Of a stretch of DNA of 64,000 nt, positions 17,513 to 26,639 are shown piece by piece. Every line of letters begins with the position of its first letter. Positions within the stretch are counted from its first letter, which is position 1. A program made the translations under genes and the position numbers. Source of the DNA: an uncultured Pseudomonadales bacterium (GTDB lineage: Bacteria; Pseudomonadota; Gammaproteobacteria; Pseudomonadales; Cellvibrionaceae); contig CANLBN010000004.1 in NCBI GenBank assembly GCA_947488935.1, forward strand, positions 124,001 through 188,000, in the 5' to 3' direction. The notes beneath the pieces were generated by a model. It searched no databases and was not told the origin of the DNA. It was given only the letters and a program-made list of their open reading frames with translations.

Positions 17513-17809
17513 CTAGTGATCTAATTGAACCCAGCCTTGTATTTTTTCAAAGTAAAGAAAGTTAACCCCCATAGATTCTACATACCGCATGTCACCATTA
17601 CTCGGCTTGTCATAATCCTCTAAGCCCTCCAATGCTAAAGCATTAGACATTGGCGCTTTTTGTTGGCGCTCACAGGGCAAATCCTCTAGATGTAGTTCAT
17701 TACTATTCCAAACCATACCATCACGCTCTACAGGTGATGCATGTGAATACTCTGTCGAGACAAAAACAGCTGATGTCCCCGCCATTTTTTTATAATTATC
17801 TATATGCAT
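17513..17809 (-). CDS. Hypothetical protein
   Basis: Encodes 98 residues with no recognisable family, signal peptide or membrane helix. The sequence is hydrophilic and acidic, with balanced composition (WNSNELHLEDLPCERQQ, YVESMGVNFLYFEKIQGWVQLDH), which argues that it is a real protein rather than a chance frame. It lies 12 bp from the convergent SDR gene and 75 bp downstream of the universal stress gene on the same strand, so it may be co-transcribed with the latter. Function unknown. Confidence 0.55.
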   Translation of the reverse strand: MHIDNYKKMAGTSAVFVSTEYSHASPVERDGMVWNSNELHLEDLPCERQQKAPMSNALALEGLEDYDKPSNGDMRYVESMGVNFLYFEKIQGWVQLDH

Positions 17810-17884
17810 ATTTACCCCTTAAAAATTACTAGTATCGATCTACAAACGAACATACTATTAAAAAACCACTCTTTATAATTTTGA

Positions 17885-18718
17885 CTAGTGAACCAACATC
17901 AAAGGCATACGCGCATTATGAATCAAATGTTGAGTTACACCACCGAGCAAAGACTCTCGTAAATAAGAATGCCCATAACCACCAATAGCAATAAGGTCAA
18001 TATCATTTCTGTCGGAATGCTTAATTAATATGCCTCCCACATGTGGGTCGTTTTCAGTAATTTGTTTCGGGTACAGTTGGGAGTTAACATTATGGCTTTC
18101 TAAATAACTACTGACCTCCATACCTTTTGCGATATTGCTCTCTAAATCTTTCTCTTTATAAACTGTGAGAACATCAACTTTTTCAGCAGTTTTCATTAAA
18201 GGTAAGGCTTCGTGCAATGCGCGTGCTGACTCTCTTGTTTCATTCCAACCTAAAAGAATATGGCTACCCAGATTGTCCTTCTGCCAGTTTTTGGGTACCA
18301 CAATAATAGGGCGACCTATGTCCACTAATAATTTATTGATAAATGCAGCGCTCGTAAAATCATTGCTATTTTCACCCTTGCTATAACTCATAAAAATTAG
18401 GTCTGTGTAGAGCATAATTTGCATGGGCTTATCATTTTCTAAGCCTTTATAAAATGTTGTTTTACATCCTATTTTTGAGGTGACCTTATGAAACCTTTCC
18501 TCAGAAAGCTGTGCTTGTTTTTTTTGTTCTTCGATAATTTTCTGGCGCAGGCCTGCTGTATAGTGATCATAAACATCATAAGAACTAAGAACAGAGTCAG
18601 CCATAATGTATAGCCCGATTAATCGGGCATCATTACTACGCGCAAATTTCGCTGCCGTTTGAAGTGTATTGTCATCGTCTCTGATGTTATTTAGACAAAC
18701 TAAAATATGCTTTATCAT
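17885..18718 (-). CDS. Universal stress protein, two-domain UspA type
   Basis: A cytoplasmic stress protein of 277 residues made of two Usp domains. The first (about 1-145) starts MIKHILVCLNNIRDDDNTLQ but has lost the Gly-rich nucleotide loop. The second (about 155-277) starts HILLGWNETRESARAL and keeps a GxxG-x9-G type ATP-binding loop in GGYGHSYLRESLLGGVT, ending RMPLMLVH. Two-domain Usps help survival under low oxygen or energy stress in pseudomonads. An Anr/FNR-like box lies about 90-105 bp before the start, supporting oxygen-dependent control. Confidence 0.93.
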   Translation of the reverse strand: MIKHILVCLNNIRDDDNTLQTAAKFARSNDARLIGLYIMADSVLSSYDVYDHYTAGLRQKIIEEQKKQAQLSEERFHKVTSKIGCKTTFYKGLENDKPMQIMLYTDLIFMSYSKGENSNDFTSAAFINKLLVDIGRPIIVVPKNWQKDNLGSHILLGWNETRESARALHEALPLMKTAEKVDVLTVYKEKDLESNIAKGMEVSSYLESHNVNSQLYPKQITENDPHVGGILIKHSDRNDIDLIAIGGYGHSYLRESLLGGVTQHLIHNARMPLMLVH

Positions 18719-19256
18719 TTTTCGCCTCCTACTCGGCTACAAACTAATATTAATTTGTGGTATCTGTTATTCATACACACCTATAATAGTGAGCTATGAG
18801 AAAGTGATATTGATGCAAGTCAATTATCTCTTCATAAAGCCTAAAAAAATTGATATAAAAGACAACTTTGAAGCGTTACTGTCTATAGTATTTATCAGGT
18901 AGTTTTTATCAAAGAGGTGCCTTAAAGAGGTGCGCTAAGTAGCGCTTATAAACATATATTGCAAAGAGCTTTTGCTATTTGCAAATGACTAAAGGTAGGA
19001 CTTTAATGCCATAAATACAGGTAACGACTGTGGCATGCTCGTAAGAGGGCTTTAACCCAAAGCTTAATAATATTATCTATAGTGCTAAGCATCGATAATT
19101 TTAATAAAATTAATCACTTAGAGGCTTATCATAAATATTATTGAAATGACTTTGAGCGGTAAATTAGCGTAAAACACCGCACATAACTGTTTTATATCGG
19201 AACTTTAACTATACTAGCTGATCGAAGGTGCAACTATTATCTTTTAGGAGAACTAC
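18719..19256. other. 538-bp intergenic gap between usp and the cupredoxin-like gene
   Basis: No gene is supported here. The usp-proximal part carries an FNR-like box (18810-18823). The right end carries the AGGAG ribosome site of the next gene, 8 bases before its ATG. A possible -10 (TATACT, about 19211) lies further up. The short frame across 18669-18902 has no family resemblance and overlaps usp. Confidence 0.45.
18810..18823 (-). promoter_or_regulatory. Anr/FNR-like box upstream of the universal stress gene
   Basis: Read on the usp strand it is TTGACTTGCATCAA, matching the FNR/Anr consensus TTGAT-4-ATCAA at 9 of 10 defined bases. Its distance of 92-105 bp from the usp start allows a class I/II activator site if the transcript starts about 50 bp upstream of the ATG. 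Two-domain usp genes are known Anr targets in Pseudomonas. Confidence 0.55.
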
Positions 19257-19736
19257 ATGACACGTTTCTTAAAAAATGTCCTGCTAACAACTGTAACGGC
19301 AGTATCTTTAATCACTAGCTTATCTGTCTTTGCAGAAGAGCGTAAAATCATCGAATTAACCCAAATTCCATGCCAGTTTATCGAAAGTGAAAATGGTGTT
19401 AATCACGGCTACAGCACCACCAAAAAAGCCGATTGTAAATCTATCAACAAGGAATTTGGTAAAGAGCGCGCTGCTGAGGCGAAAACCTTAGTCGTTGAAG
19501 AAGGTAGTTATACATTCCGAGTTCATAATAAAGGCGTTCCATATGATCTTGGTTTTTGGATTCGTGGCGATGGTGCGATTAACCGTTTAAAGCTACCTAG
19601 CACTTCTGGTGGTGGTTTAGCTGAGGGAACATCAAAGGATTACGACATTAACCTTATACCTGGTGAGTATGTCTACTCTTGCCCGCTAAACCCAACGCTT
19701 AACTATAAGCTAGTGGTAAAGCCTGCGACTACCTAG
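19257..19736 (+). CDS. Exported cupredoxin-like protein lacking a standard copper site
   Basis: Encodes 159 residues with a clear signal peptide (residues 1-26, cleavage after SVFA). The last 60 residues look like the end of a cupredoxin barrel: GSYTFRVHNKGVPYDLGFWIRG then LIPGEYVYSCPLNPTLNYKLVV. The C-terminal Cys is where a type 1 copper ligand would be, but the usual downstream His is replaced by Asn-Pro and no terminal Met follows at ligand spacing. Two more Cys occur near residues 37 and 60. The 80-residue N-terminal region has no match I know. It may bind metal differently or be purely structural. An AGGAG ribosome site precedes it. Confidence 0.7.
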   Translation: MTRFLKNVLLTTVTAVSLITSLSVFAEERKIIELTQIPCQFIESENGVNHGYSTTKKADCKSINKEFGKERAAEAKTLVVEEGSYTFRVHNKGVPYDLGFWIRGDGAINRLKLPSTSGGGLAEGTSKDYDINLIPGEYVYSCPLNPTLNYKLVVKPATT

Positions 19737-19758
19737 CTAAACCTTTCTGCTGATATTG

Positions 19759-19784
19759 TTATAGGGGTGTATACACCCCTATAA
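19759..19784. terminator. Perfect 26-bp palindrome after the cupredoxin-like gene
   Basis: TTATAGGGGTGTA followed directly by its reverse complement, 22 bp past the stop. It would form a strong GC-containing hairpin on either strand and separates this gene from the convergent AraC gene. A bidirectional terminator is most likely, although the trailing T-tract is poor. Confidence 0.6.
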
Positions 19785-19819
19785 ACTCTCCATAAGTTTT
19801 CTCTCTTAAACTACGCTTC

Positions 19820-20578
19820 TTATACTCCTTTTTGCATTTTGCGATGGGTCATTGGATTGTGGCCAAATTCTCGGGTAAATGAGCGATTTAATGCCTCAGT
19901 AGAGCTATAACAATAGCGTGCTGCAACTATTTGTATTCGGTCTCCCCTTTCAATATCTTGCCTTGCTAAAATCATTCGCCATTTTCGTAAATAGGCAATA
20001 GGTGTTACCCCAACAATCCGCTTAAACAGCTCATAGAAGCGGCTCATAGAAAGCCCTGCTATATCTGCAAGATCCTCGTTACACCAATTAGCTTCGGGCT
20101 TGTCGTGTATCGCGACAATGGCTTTGCTCAAACGCTTATCGGCCAAGCCACCTAATAAGCCTGGATTTGAGCTACCTTGCTCTAATTGTGTACGCAGCAG
20201 CCTAACAATCAGTACTTCTCCAAGCCGATCTAGTACGGCCCCTGAGCCACAGCGAAGTGCATCGCTTTCGTTAATAAGCAAACGGACTAAATTACTGGTG
20301 TCAGAACCCTTATCGATATCAAGTTGTATTATCGATGGTAGGGCCGTAAGTAGAGGGTTACTACTGCCACCCCATTCCACTTTCGCATAGAATATTGGTT
20401 TTTCGTCATTGCTGTTGCTATCCGAGCCCACAAAAGTAACGGGTGATAAAACAACACGTGTTAATTTCTCCTGCCTCGACGACTTAAATATAACCAGATT
20501 AGCCTCATTAGGAGCAGCAATTATAACCTTGAGAGAAAAGCGCCCAATGAGCGTGGATAATCGATCACAGCGAGACAT
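19820..20578 (-). CDS. AraC family transcriptional regulator (cupin_6 type)
   Basis: Encodes 252 residues. The N-terminal ~140 form the AraC-binding-like cupin found in this subgroup, beginning MSRCDRLSTLIGRFSLKV. The C-terminal ~105 residues hold two helix-turn-helix motifs: LADIAGLSMSRFYELFKRIVG with the conserved TPIAYLRKWRM, then IVAARYCYSSTEALNRSFTREFG with HNPMTHRK. It is divergent from the isomerase/GST pair, 129 bp away, and is the obvious candidate to control it. The inducer is unknown. Confidence 0.93.
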   Translation of the reverse strand: MSRCDRLSTLIGRFSLKVIIAAPNEANLVIFKSSRQEKLTRVVLSPVTFVGSDSNSNDEKPIFYAKVEWGGSSNPLLTALPSIIQLDIDKGSDTSNLVRLLINESDALRCGSGAVLDRLGEVLIVRLLRTQLEQGSSNPGLLGGLADKRLSKAIVAIHDKPEANWCNEDLADIAGLSMSRFYELFKRIVGVTPIAYLRKWRMILARQDIERGDRIQIVAARYCYSSTEALNRSFTREFGHNPMTHRKMQKGV

Positions 20579-20707
20579 ATCGTATTTAAAGTCTGTTTAT
20601 TAGGATATAACAGATAATAAATTGATTTACTATTTTGTCAATGGCAACAACAACTCAACAAGTAACTATCAAGGCTGTATGGCCACCCAATTAAAAGAGA
20701 GAGATTT

Positions 20708-21325
20708 ATGACAACGACAATAGATTATTTTTATACACATTTATCACCTTTTGCTTATCTTGGTCATAGTACCTTTGAAAAATTGGCTAAAAAGCACAAC
20801 TGCCAAATTAACTATAAACCCATTAATATAATGGCTGTGTTCGAAAAAACAGGCGGGCTGCCACTGGGTAAGCGTAACCCAGCAAGGTTAGCATACCGTA
20901 TTATTGAGCTAAAACGCTGGTCTGAGCAGCGTGATATCTCCCTTAATATAAACCCAAAACATATGCCAACAAACCCTATGGCTGTCGATTGCGCAGCAAT
21001 TTCTATTGCAGCAACGGGGGGGAATGTTGCTTTATTTTCCGAACTTGCCTTTAGGGCTTTTTGGTCAGAAGACAAAAATATTGCCGATGAAGACACGGTT
21101 GTATCGTTAATTGAAGAGGCAGGAGCAAACCCTGAAGAAATTTTAGCGCTAGCAAGCACAGCAGCTACAAGCTACGAAGCAAACACACAGGAGGCTATCA
21201 GACATGGTGTTATGGGCTCACCAGTATATGTACTCAATGGTGAGATATTTTGGGGCCAAGATCGCTTGGATATGTTAGATTCTGCACTGACATCCAACAG
21301 AGCAGCATATTCAACTGAAGCGTAA
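20708..21325 (+). CDS. 2-hydroxychromene-2-carboxylate isomerase family (DsbA/GST-kappa fold)
   Basis: A 205-residue thioredoxin-fold protein of the NahD/GST-kappa family. The N terminus TTIDYFYTHLSPFAYLGHSTF carries the Ser of the active-site SPFAYL motif that binds glutathione. The C-terminal GVMGSPVYVLNGEIFWGQDRLDML is the conserved thioredoxin-fold SP motif and family tail. NahD enzymes isomerise 2-hydroxychromene-2-carboxylate in naphthalene breakdown, but no other aromatic-catabolism genes are here, so a general glutathione-dependent isomerase is safer. A GAGAGAG-type ribosome site precedes it; a GST gene follows after 11 bp. Confidence 0.88.
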   Translation: MTTTIDYFYTHLSPFAYLGHSTFEKLAKKHNCQINYKPINIMAVFEKTGGLPLGKRNPARLAYRIIELKRWSEQRDISLNINPKHMPTNPMAVDCAAISIAATGGNVALFSELAFRAFWSEDKNIADEDTVVSLIEEAGANPEEILALASTAATSYEANTQEAIRHGVMGSPVYVLNGEIFWGQDRLDMLDSALTSNRAAYSTEA

Positions 21326-21336
21326 GGGGCATAACA

Positions 21337-21966
21337 ATGATCGAGCTTTATACTTGGACAACACCCAATGGCCGCAAAATTTCAATTGCGCTCGAAGAGA
21401 TGGGGCTCGATTACAGATCTATTCCTATCGATATCACCAAAGATCAACAATTTGATCCAGACTTTTTAAAAATTAGCCCCAGTAATAAAATACCAGCGAT
21501 AAAAGATGGCAATACTACCCTGTTTGAATCTGGTGCCATTTTAATTTACTTGGCAAGAAAGTCTGGTAAATTTTTAGCACCCGAAGGGTCCGCTGAATAT
21601 TGGGCAACACTCAAATGGCTCATGTGGCAAATGGGCACTTTTGGGCCAATTTTAGGTCAAGCCCATCATTTCCTTTTTTATAATCAAGGTAAGTCTGAAT
21701 ACGCTGAAAAGCGCTATCACACAGAGAGCCAAAAACTGTATCAAGTACTTGAAAACCACCTAGCAAACTCCGAATATTTAGCAGAAGAGATAAGTATTGC
21801 AGAATTTGCTATTTGGCCTTGGGTTTCTCGCTATGAGTATCATCAAGTCGATATTACACAGTTTCCCAATATCAAACGGTGGTACTTACAACTGGCTAAA
21901 AGGCCTGCCTTTATCAAAGGTTATGCAGAGCCTATTGATGTCAATAGCATACCAATACCAAGCTAA
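21337..21966 (+). CDS. Glutathione S-transferase, Nu-class (YfcG/YghU-like)
   Basis: Encodes 209 residues. The thioredoxin-like N-terminal domain has TTPNGRKISIALEEMGLDY, where Thr and Asn of TPNG bind glutathione in the Nu class. Next come NKIPAIKDGNTTLFESGAIL (cis-Pro and the ES glutathione pair) and an all-helical C-terminal domain. YfcG-like enzymes show disulfide-bond reductase activity. It is downstream of the isomerase gene with an AAGGGG ribosome site and an 11-bp gap, so the two form an operon opposite the AraC regulator, which suggests joint handling of a glutathione-dependent substrate. Confidence 0.9.
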   Translation: MIELYTWTTPNGRKISIALEEMGLDYRSIPIDITKDQQFDPDFLKISPSNKIPAIKDGNTTLFESGAILIYLARKSGKFLAPEGSAEYWATLKWLMWQMGTFGPILGQAHHFLFYNQGKSEYAEKRYHTESQKLYQVLENHLANSEYLAEEISIAEFAIWPWVSRYEYHQVDITQFPNIKRWYLQLAKRPAFIKGYAEPIDVNSIPIPS

Positions 21967-22005
21967 AAGGTAGCTGTACAAGCTTGTAAAAGTATCAGCA
22001 GTTAT

Positions 22006-24024
22006 TTAGAAATTAAAGCGCTTCATCATTTCTTGCATGGATTGCGCTTGCGCATTTAGCTCTTTTGCTGCGGATACACCCTCTCGAGACGCATTCAGGT
22101 TTGTTTTGATAACACTATTGATGCTGCGAACATTTTTATTAACCTCCTCAACATGTTCCGCTTCGTCTGTACTTGAGGTGGCAATCTCTTTAACAAGTTT
22201 AGATGTCTGAGTAATACCCTCAAAAATATCTTGTAAGCCTTCGGAGGTTTTAGCCGCTATTCTCGTACCATTTTCGGTTTTATCCGCAGATAATTTAATA
22301 AGCTTTGACGTTTCTTCTGCTGCATCGGTACTACGTGCAGCCAAGCTACGAACTTCATCTGCAACCACGGCGAAACCTCGCCCTTGCTCCCCTGCTCTTG
22401 CGGCTTCAATGGCAGCATTTAATGCCAACAAGTTAGTTTGTGCAGCGATTTCATCAATAGTATTAATAAACATCGAGATGCTCTCTCCTGCCTGTTTAAT
22501 CTCATTCATTGCTTCAACCATTTCTTCCATGTCTTTTTGCCCTTTAGTTGTAGCAATTTGGGCAACCCCCGAAAGCTCATTAGCCTCAGCTGCATTTTTC
22601 GCATTTTTATTGGTTCTCTCAGTCAAATCCATAAGCGCCTCTGAAATAGCTTCAATATCATTTGCTTGGTCATTGGCGCCCTCTGAGAGAGACTGGCTCA
22701 CTTCAGAGACCTGTGAACTTCCTGTGCCAATATTTTCTCCAGCGGTTTGGATTTGGATAAGGATATTTTTTAAATTATTTTTCATCGATAATAAAGCTTT
22801 ACCTAAAACATCCTTATCTGAGTCAAGCTCCACATTTTGAGAAAGATCCCCATCACCAATACGCTGGGCGAGCAAGGCTTTTTCTTTTAGATTATTGACC
22901 ATAATACGAATTGTTGCATACAAGCTCGATGCATCTTCATTTTTACTCGGCAAATAGATATCTAAATCACCCTGCGAAACACGCTTTGCAATCTGTGCAA
23001 CTTCCATCGGATCGCCGCCTAGTTGCCTTAATGTAGAGCGTGTAATCAAAAGAGCAATAACCGCTCCAATAGCAACAGCAAGTAAAACACAAATCAGTAT
23101 TACTGCTGTCGCTCGGTCGTTATTTGCTTGTAGCTCTGGGCCAATAATATCTTGCACCGATTTAATTTCTAATTTTACCTTTTCAATCTCTCCGGCAACG
23201 ACCGGTCCTATCTCATCAAGTGTGTTACTAATAATATCATTGCGTTTTTGTATAACCTCTACAAGTTGATCAAAGGTATTAAAATAAGTAACTTTACCCT
23301 CAATAACACTAGCTAGTAAGCTTCGGCGCTCACTATTTTTTAATGTAGAGTCTAATATATCTAGATGTTGAGATAGCTCTTTAAACTCTTCATTTACACG
23401 CTTTACTGCCGCATTATCGTTGGTATCTAAAAACTTACCGGCATAAATTCTAGCTAATAATAGATTTCTCATTGCCAGAGAAGCTTCGTAGGCGGCAGTC
23501 ATGTCCCCATCTTGTCTTGCTGACACCAAAATTTTAGTCAACGCTTTTTCTATGATCGGGCCTTCCTTATTCAACACATCATAGACTAACTTATTGCGCT
23601 CATCGATTAGTTCAACAACCTCTGCAAACCCACCTCTATATTCGGCTAATACCTTATCTATATGATCAATGATTTTTGCCCGTTCAGGATCATTGATCTC
23701 CTTTTGAGCCTCGACCATATAGCGGCTCGTTTTTTCCCAATATTCTTCAAACTCCGCTTTATCTTTATCACTTGCAGTAATAATGTAATCTTTAACATTC
23801 ATCCTGACCATTAACATATTAGCTTGCACCCTACCCGATAACACCGTATCTCTCGCCATTTCTCGGTAGCTGGCAAAGCCTTTTGATGAATTATTTATCG
23901 AGTTAAAAGCAAAAACACCCGTGATCATTAATAGCATTAAAATAATACTAAAGCCAAGGTATAGCTTCTTTGACAAGTTTATATTATTAAAGGAGAAAGC
24001 GCTGATAAGTTTCATAGTATACAT
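22006..24024 (-). CDS. Methyl-accepting chemotaxis protein
   Basis: An inner-membrane chemoreceptor of 672 residues. TM1 (about 19-40) and TM2 (about 304-327) flank a roughly 265-residue all-helical periplasmic region, the size of the helical bimodular (HBM) sensor of pseudomonad receptors. HAMP-like segments follow (about 330-430, including [22 protein letters not shown]). The cytoplasmic signalling tip [40 protein letters not shown] is essentially canonical (landmarks only). There is no CheR-binding C-terminal pentapeptide. The ligand is unknown; HBM receptors often sense organic acids. The start could also be the second Met at 24015. Confidence 0.93.
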   Translation of the reverse strand: MYTMKLISAFSFNNINLSKKLYLGFSIILMLLMITGVFAFNSINNSSKGFASYREMARDTVLSGRVQANMLMVRMNVKDYIITASDKDKAEFEEYWEKTSRYMVEAQKEINDPERAKIIDHIDKVLAEYRGGFAEVVELIDERNKLVYDVLNKEGPIIEKALTKILVSARQDGDMTAAYEASLAMRNLLLARIYAGKFLDTNDNAAVKRVNEEFKELSQHLDILDSTLKNSERRSLLASVIEGKVTYFNTFDQLVEVIQKRNDIISNTLDEIGPVVAGEIEKVKLEIKSVQDIIGPELQANNDRATAVILICVLLAVAIGAVIALLITRSTLRQLGGDPMEVAQIAKRVSQGDLDIYLPSKNEDASSLYATIRIMVNNLKEKALLAQRIGDGDLSQNVELDSDKDVLGKALLSMKNNLKNILIQIQTAGENIGTGSSQVSEVSQSLSEGANDQANDIEAISEALMDLTERTNKNAKNAAEANELSGVAQIATTKGQKDMEEMVEAMNEIKQAGESISMFINTIDEIAAQTNLLALNAAIEAARAGEQGRGFAVVADEVRSLAARSTDAAEETSKLIKLSADKTENGTRIAAKTSEGLQDIFEGITQTSKLVKEIATSSTDEAEHVEEVNKNVRSINSVIKTNLNASREGVSAAKELNAQAQSMQEMMKRFNF

Positions 24025-24413
24025 AGACCCAAATAAATAAAATTTATTACTGCATAGTTAAAATAATCCGTTATGAGCAGTTCAATGTTCCTAACAGTGG
24101 CTCATACCATTAACAATAGCCTAGATAAACTATCTTTCAACGCAGAAACAAAAATATTTTTAAAAAGGATTTAACACTAACTTGTTATATACAAAAAATA
24201 AAAAACCATTGACAAAATGAATACGAATATCTCATTGAATAAGTTTAAAAATGTGGCGTTTCTACTATTTTTATAAGAACATTAAAAGATAGAATGAAAT
24301 TATTTAGATAACCACAAGCTGATAGCAGGCAGTTTAAAATAAAGATAGGTTTTACTGAGTTTTATAGGTATAGGAGGCATTAAAGAAGTTTATAAAAAAT
24401 AAGAAAAGATGTT

Positions 24414-24434
24414 AAAAAAGCCGCCACAGGCTCA
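24414..24434 (-). terminator. Weak hairpin with T-tract on the minus strand
   Basis: On the minus strand AGCC-TGTGG-CGGCT-like arms (AGCC/GGCT) are followed immediately by TTTTTT. The stem is short, so this is tentative. It lies downstream of the decayed minus-strand gene and could end a transcript from that region. Confidence 0.3.
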
Positions 24435-24530
24435 AGTAAATCCCTAATGTTCCAGTCCTTAATCTATCCGTAACCGATCCATTGGTAAGTGGCGACTGTT
24501 ATAAGTATCGAATATATGTAGAAATTTGTA

Positions 24531-24575
24531 TGTAGGATATAGGCGCTAGTTCTTGTGAGACATATCCTACAAACG
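24531..24575. repeat. Inverted repeat in the gene-poor gap
   Basis: The sequence contains TGTAGGATAT followed about 17 bases later by ACATATCCTACA, giving arms of about 9-10 bp able to pair. It is not next to any intact gene. The GTAGGATATAGG segment vaguely resembles part of the repeat at 31474-31511, but not enough to call it a copy. Confidence 0.4.
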
Positions 24576-24838
24576 TATCTATATTGGTCGTTTTATTTCA
24601 ACTATAAATTTTTGCTTTGCCTTTAATTGAAAAGTGCGCTATTCCATTTTCGACTAGGTTGAGTGTACTATCTATTCATAATCTTTTAACAGAAAACCCG
24701 CAAATATTATCAATTGCCCTATTTTAGAATGGCTCTTGTTGATCACTTCTCGTCACAACCCGTTGATTAAAGACTCTACTTTAATAAAAAATATTTTTGA
24801 GCTTTATAGTGCAATACAAATATTGCTCTAATAAGCAA

Positions 24839-25009
24839 TCATTGACTACTTATAACGAGTGAAAATAAATACATCAAAAATGCTATTGCGCTAACAATTG
24901 TACGCAACCAATGTTTTGGCCCCCAACGCAATAATAGATCGTAGGTATATTCAGATTCTGGATTATTATCCGGGCTTAACAATATCTCATTAATTAGTCG
25001 GTTTGAAGC
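24839..25009 (-). pseudogene. Remnant C terminus of a small membrane protein (DUF1772-like)
   Basis: Reading the minus strand from 25009 gives 56 codons without a start, ending in TGA at 24839. They encode a protein-like tail: NRLINEILLSPDNNPESEYT then YDLLLRWGPKHWLRTIVSAI then a hydrophobic helix AFLMYLFSLV. The W-x(3)-HWLRT-followed-by-helix arrangement resembles the end of DUF1772/anthrone-oxygenase-like membrane proteins. A stop lies immediately upstream in frame, and no upstream frame restores the N-terminal 100 residues, so this is a truncated relic. The family name is tentative; the coding character is quite convincing. Confidence 0.5.
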
Positions 25010-25157
25010 TTAATAATTTTAATTTAAGGGTGCGAAGCTATTTGATAGAAGAATACATTAGCATATGTTTTTGTATTAATATTTTTATCGCTGAATTGTT
25101 TTTACGATGTATAGGAGCAGAGAATTATTAATTTATTACATAATAAATAATTGTAGC

Positions 25158-26639
25158 TTAGTTATCATCTATAGCAGAAGCAGGACATAATGACTCTAGT
25201 TGATTAGCCAAGCTAAATAAGGTTTCTTCATCCCCCATTCGTCCATAAAATTGAATACCAATAGGTAGCCCTTTACTCGAAAAATGCAACGGCATACTCA
25301 TTGCCGGCAGCCCAGTAATATTACCAAGAATAGTAAATGCCATAGTACCTAAAACGGGCAATGCGAGTTTATCGACTATACCCAGTGCAAAGGAAAGCTT
25401 ACCGATATTAACGTGGCTACTCACATCTAAAAGCCATTCATCAAAACCACTAACAGGCAATACACCATGTTTTACTGCAGTCATAGGTACTGTGGGGCAC
25501 ATCATAACATCGTAAGACTGCATCAATCGGCCAGTGGACATTTGAATGGTTTGCCATTGATTTAACGCTGTAATCACATCGCCTGCACTAAATGACCGAC
25601 CGATCATTGCCATATTGCGGGTTTGTGGCTCTAATTGTTTAGCCGCTTGACGCCCGTAAACTTTTTTGACTTCCTGTTCAATTGCTGCGGTATGAGCAGC
25701 AACAACAATAAAGTAGGATTTCCAAAAAGTATCGGTATTAATATCTGGCTCGGCTTCTTCAACAATATGCCCAGCCAATTCAAGCTCACGAGCCGTTTTC
25801 TCGAGTGCACGGAGTACTTCAGGGTCGACCTTGGTTGGCACCAAAGGCTTCTTACTTAGCGCTATTTTTAACGGTTTGGGCTCACGTTGCGCAGCATCGA
25901 GAAAGCTCGTTTTAGGTGGGGCGATAGTAAAAGGCGCGCCAAATTCAGGGCCTGATGTACAGTCTAACAAGGCGGCGCTATCTCTTACTGATCGCGTAAT
26001 AGCATGGTCAACAACGGCACCACTCCAGTCCTCGCTTTTTTTAGGGCCCATTGGGTTGCGTCCACGACTGGGCTTCATACCAAATGCGCCACACCAGGCT
26101 GCCGGAAAGCGAATAGAACCACCACCATCACTTGCATAAGCCATGGGCACAATACCTGCTGCCACCGCTGCCGCACTACCCCCTGACGAACCACCAGAAC
26201 TATAGCCTTGCCTATGAGGATTATGTGTTGGCCCATGCGCTTTAGGCTCTGTTGTAATAATCAGACCATATTCGGGCGTATTAGTCTTGCCAAAAATATT
26301 GAGCCCAGCAGATTTAAATCTGCTCGTTAATTCACTGTCATGGTCGCAGACTTTGTTTATTCCACGGCTCCCCATCGTTGTGGGCTCGCCAGCAAAACAG
26401 AGGTGTAAATCCTTAAGTAAAAACGGTACGCCACTAAAACGCCCATCGGGTAAACCCTCAACTGCCGCCTGCCTCGCTCGGTCATAAAAGGTGTGGATAA
26501 TCGCATTTAAAGAGGGGTTGAGTTCATTAGCTTTTGCAATAGCAGCTTCGAGTAACTCCAGCGAAGTCACCTCGCCTTTCTTAACAAGCTCAGCCAAGCC
26601 TATTGCGTCGTAGGCAGAATATTCTTTGAATGTAGACAT
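25158..26639 (-). CDS. Amidase signature family hydrolase
   Basis: An amide hydrolase of 493 residues with the Ser-Ser-Lys triad. The Lys lies in GVPFLLKDLHLCFAGEPTTMGS (about residue 77). The Gly/Ser-rich amidase signature GYSSGGSSGGSAAAVAAGIVP (about 147-167) and SDGGGSIRFPAAWCGAFGMKPSRGR hold the catalytic serines. The C-terminal NITGLPAMSMPLHFSSKGLPIGIQFYG is typical. GatA is unlikely because no gatB/gatC is nearby and the sequence is of the 6-aminohexanoate-cyclic-dimer-hydrolase/aryl-amidase-like type. The substrate is unknown. It is a single gene. Confidence 0.92.
   Translation of the reverse strand: MSTFKEYSAYDAIGLAELVKKGEVTSLELLEAAIAKANELNPSLNAIIHTFYDRARQAAVEGLPDGRFSGVPFLLKDLHLCFAGEPTTMGSRGINKVCDHDSELTSRFKSAGLNIFGKTNTPEYGLIITTEPKAHGPTHNPHRQGYSSGGSSGGSAAAVAAGIVPMAYASDGGGSIRFPAAWCGAFGMKPSRGRNPMGPKKSEDWSGAVVDHAITRSVRDSAALLDCTSGPEFGAPFTIAPPKTSFLDAAQREPKPLKIALSKKPLVPTKVDPEVLRALEKTARELELAGHIVEEAEPDINTDTFWKSYFIVVAAHTAAIEQEVKKVYGRQAAKQLEPQTRNMAMIGRSFSAGDVITALNQWQTIQMSTGRLMQSYDVMMCPTVPMTAVKHGVLPVSGFDEWLLDVSSHVNIGKLSFALGIVDKLALPVLGTMAFTILGNITGLPAMSMPLHFSSKGLPIGIQFYGRMGDEETLFSLANQLESLCPASAIDDN

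Larger units (their letters stand above)
24025..25157. other. 1.13-kb gene-poor, AT-rich gap
   Basis: I find no intact gene between the MCP and amidase genes. The gap holds a decayed coding tail (24839-25009), an inverted repeat with GTAGGATAT / ATATCCTAC-like arms (about 24531-24570), and a short minus-strand hairpin followed by T6 (24414-24434). The rest is AT-rich sequence with frequent stops in all frames. It looks like an old deletion or decay site. Confidence 0.55.

Noticed and set aside
18669..18902. 77-residue plus-strand frame overlapping the start of the universal stress gene
   Set aside because: It overlaps a well-supported gene, covers the FNR-like box, and has no family resemblance.
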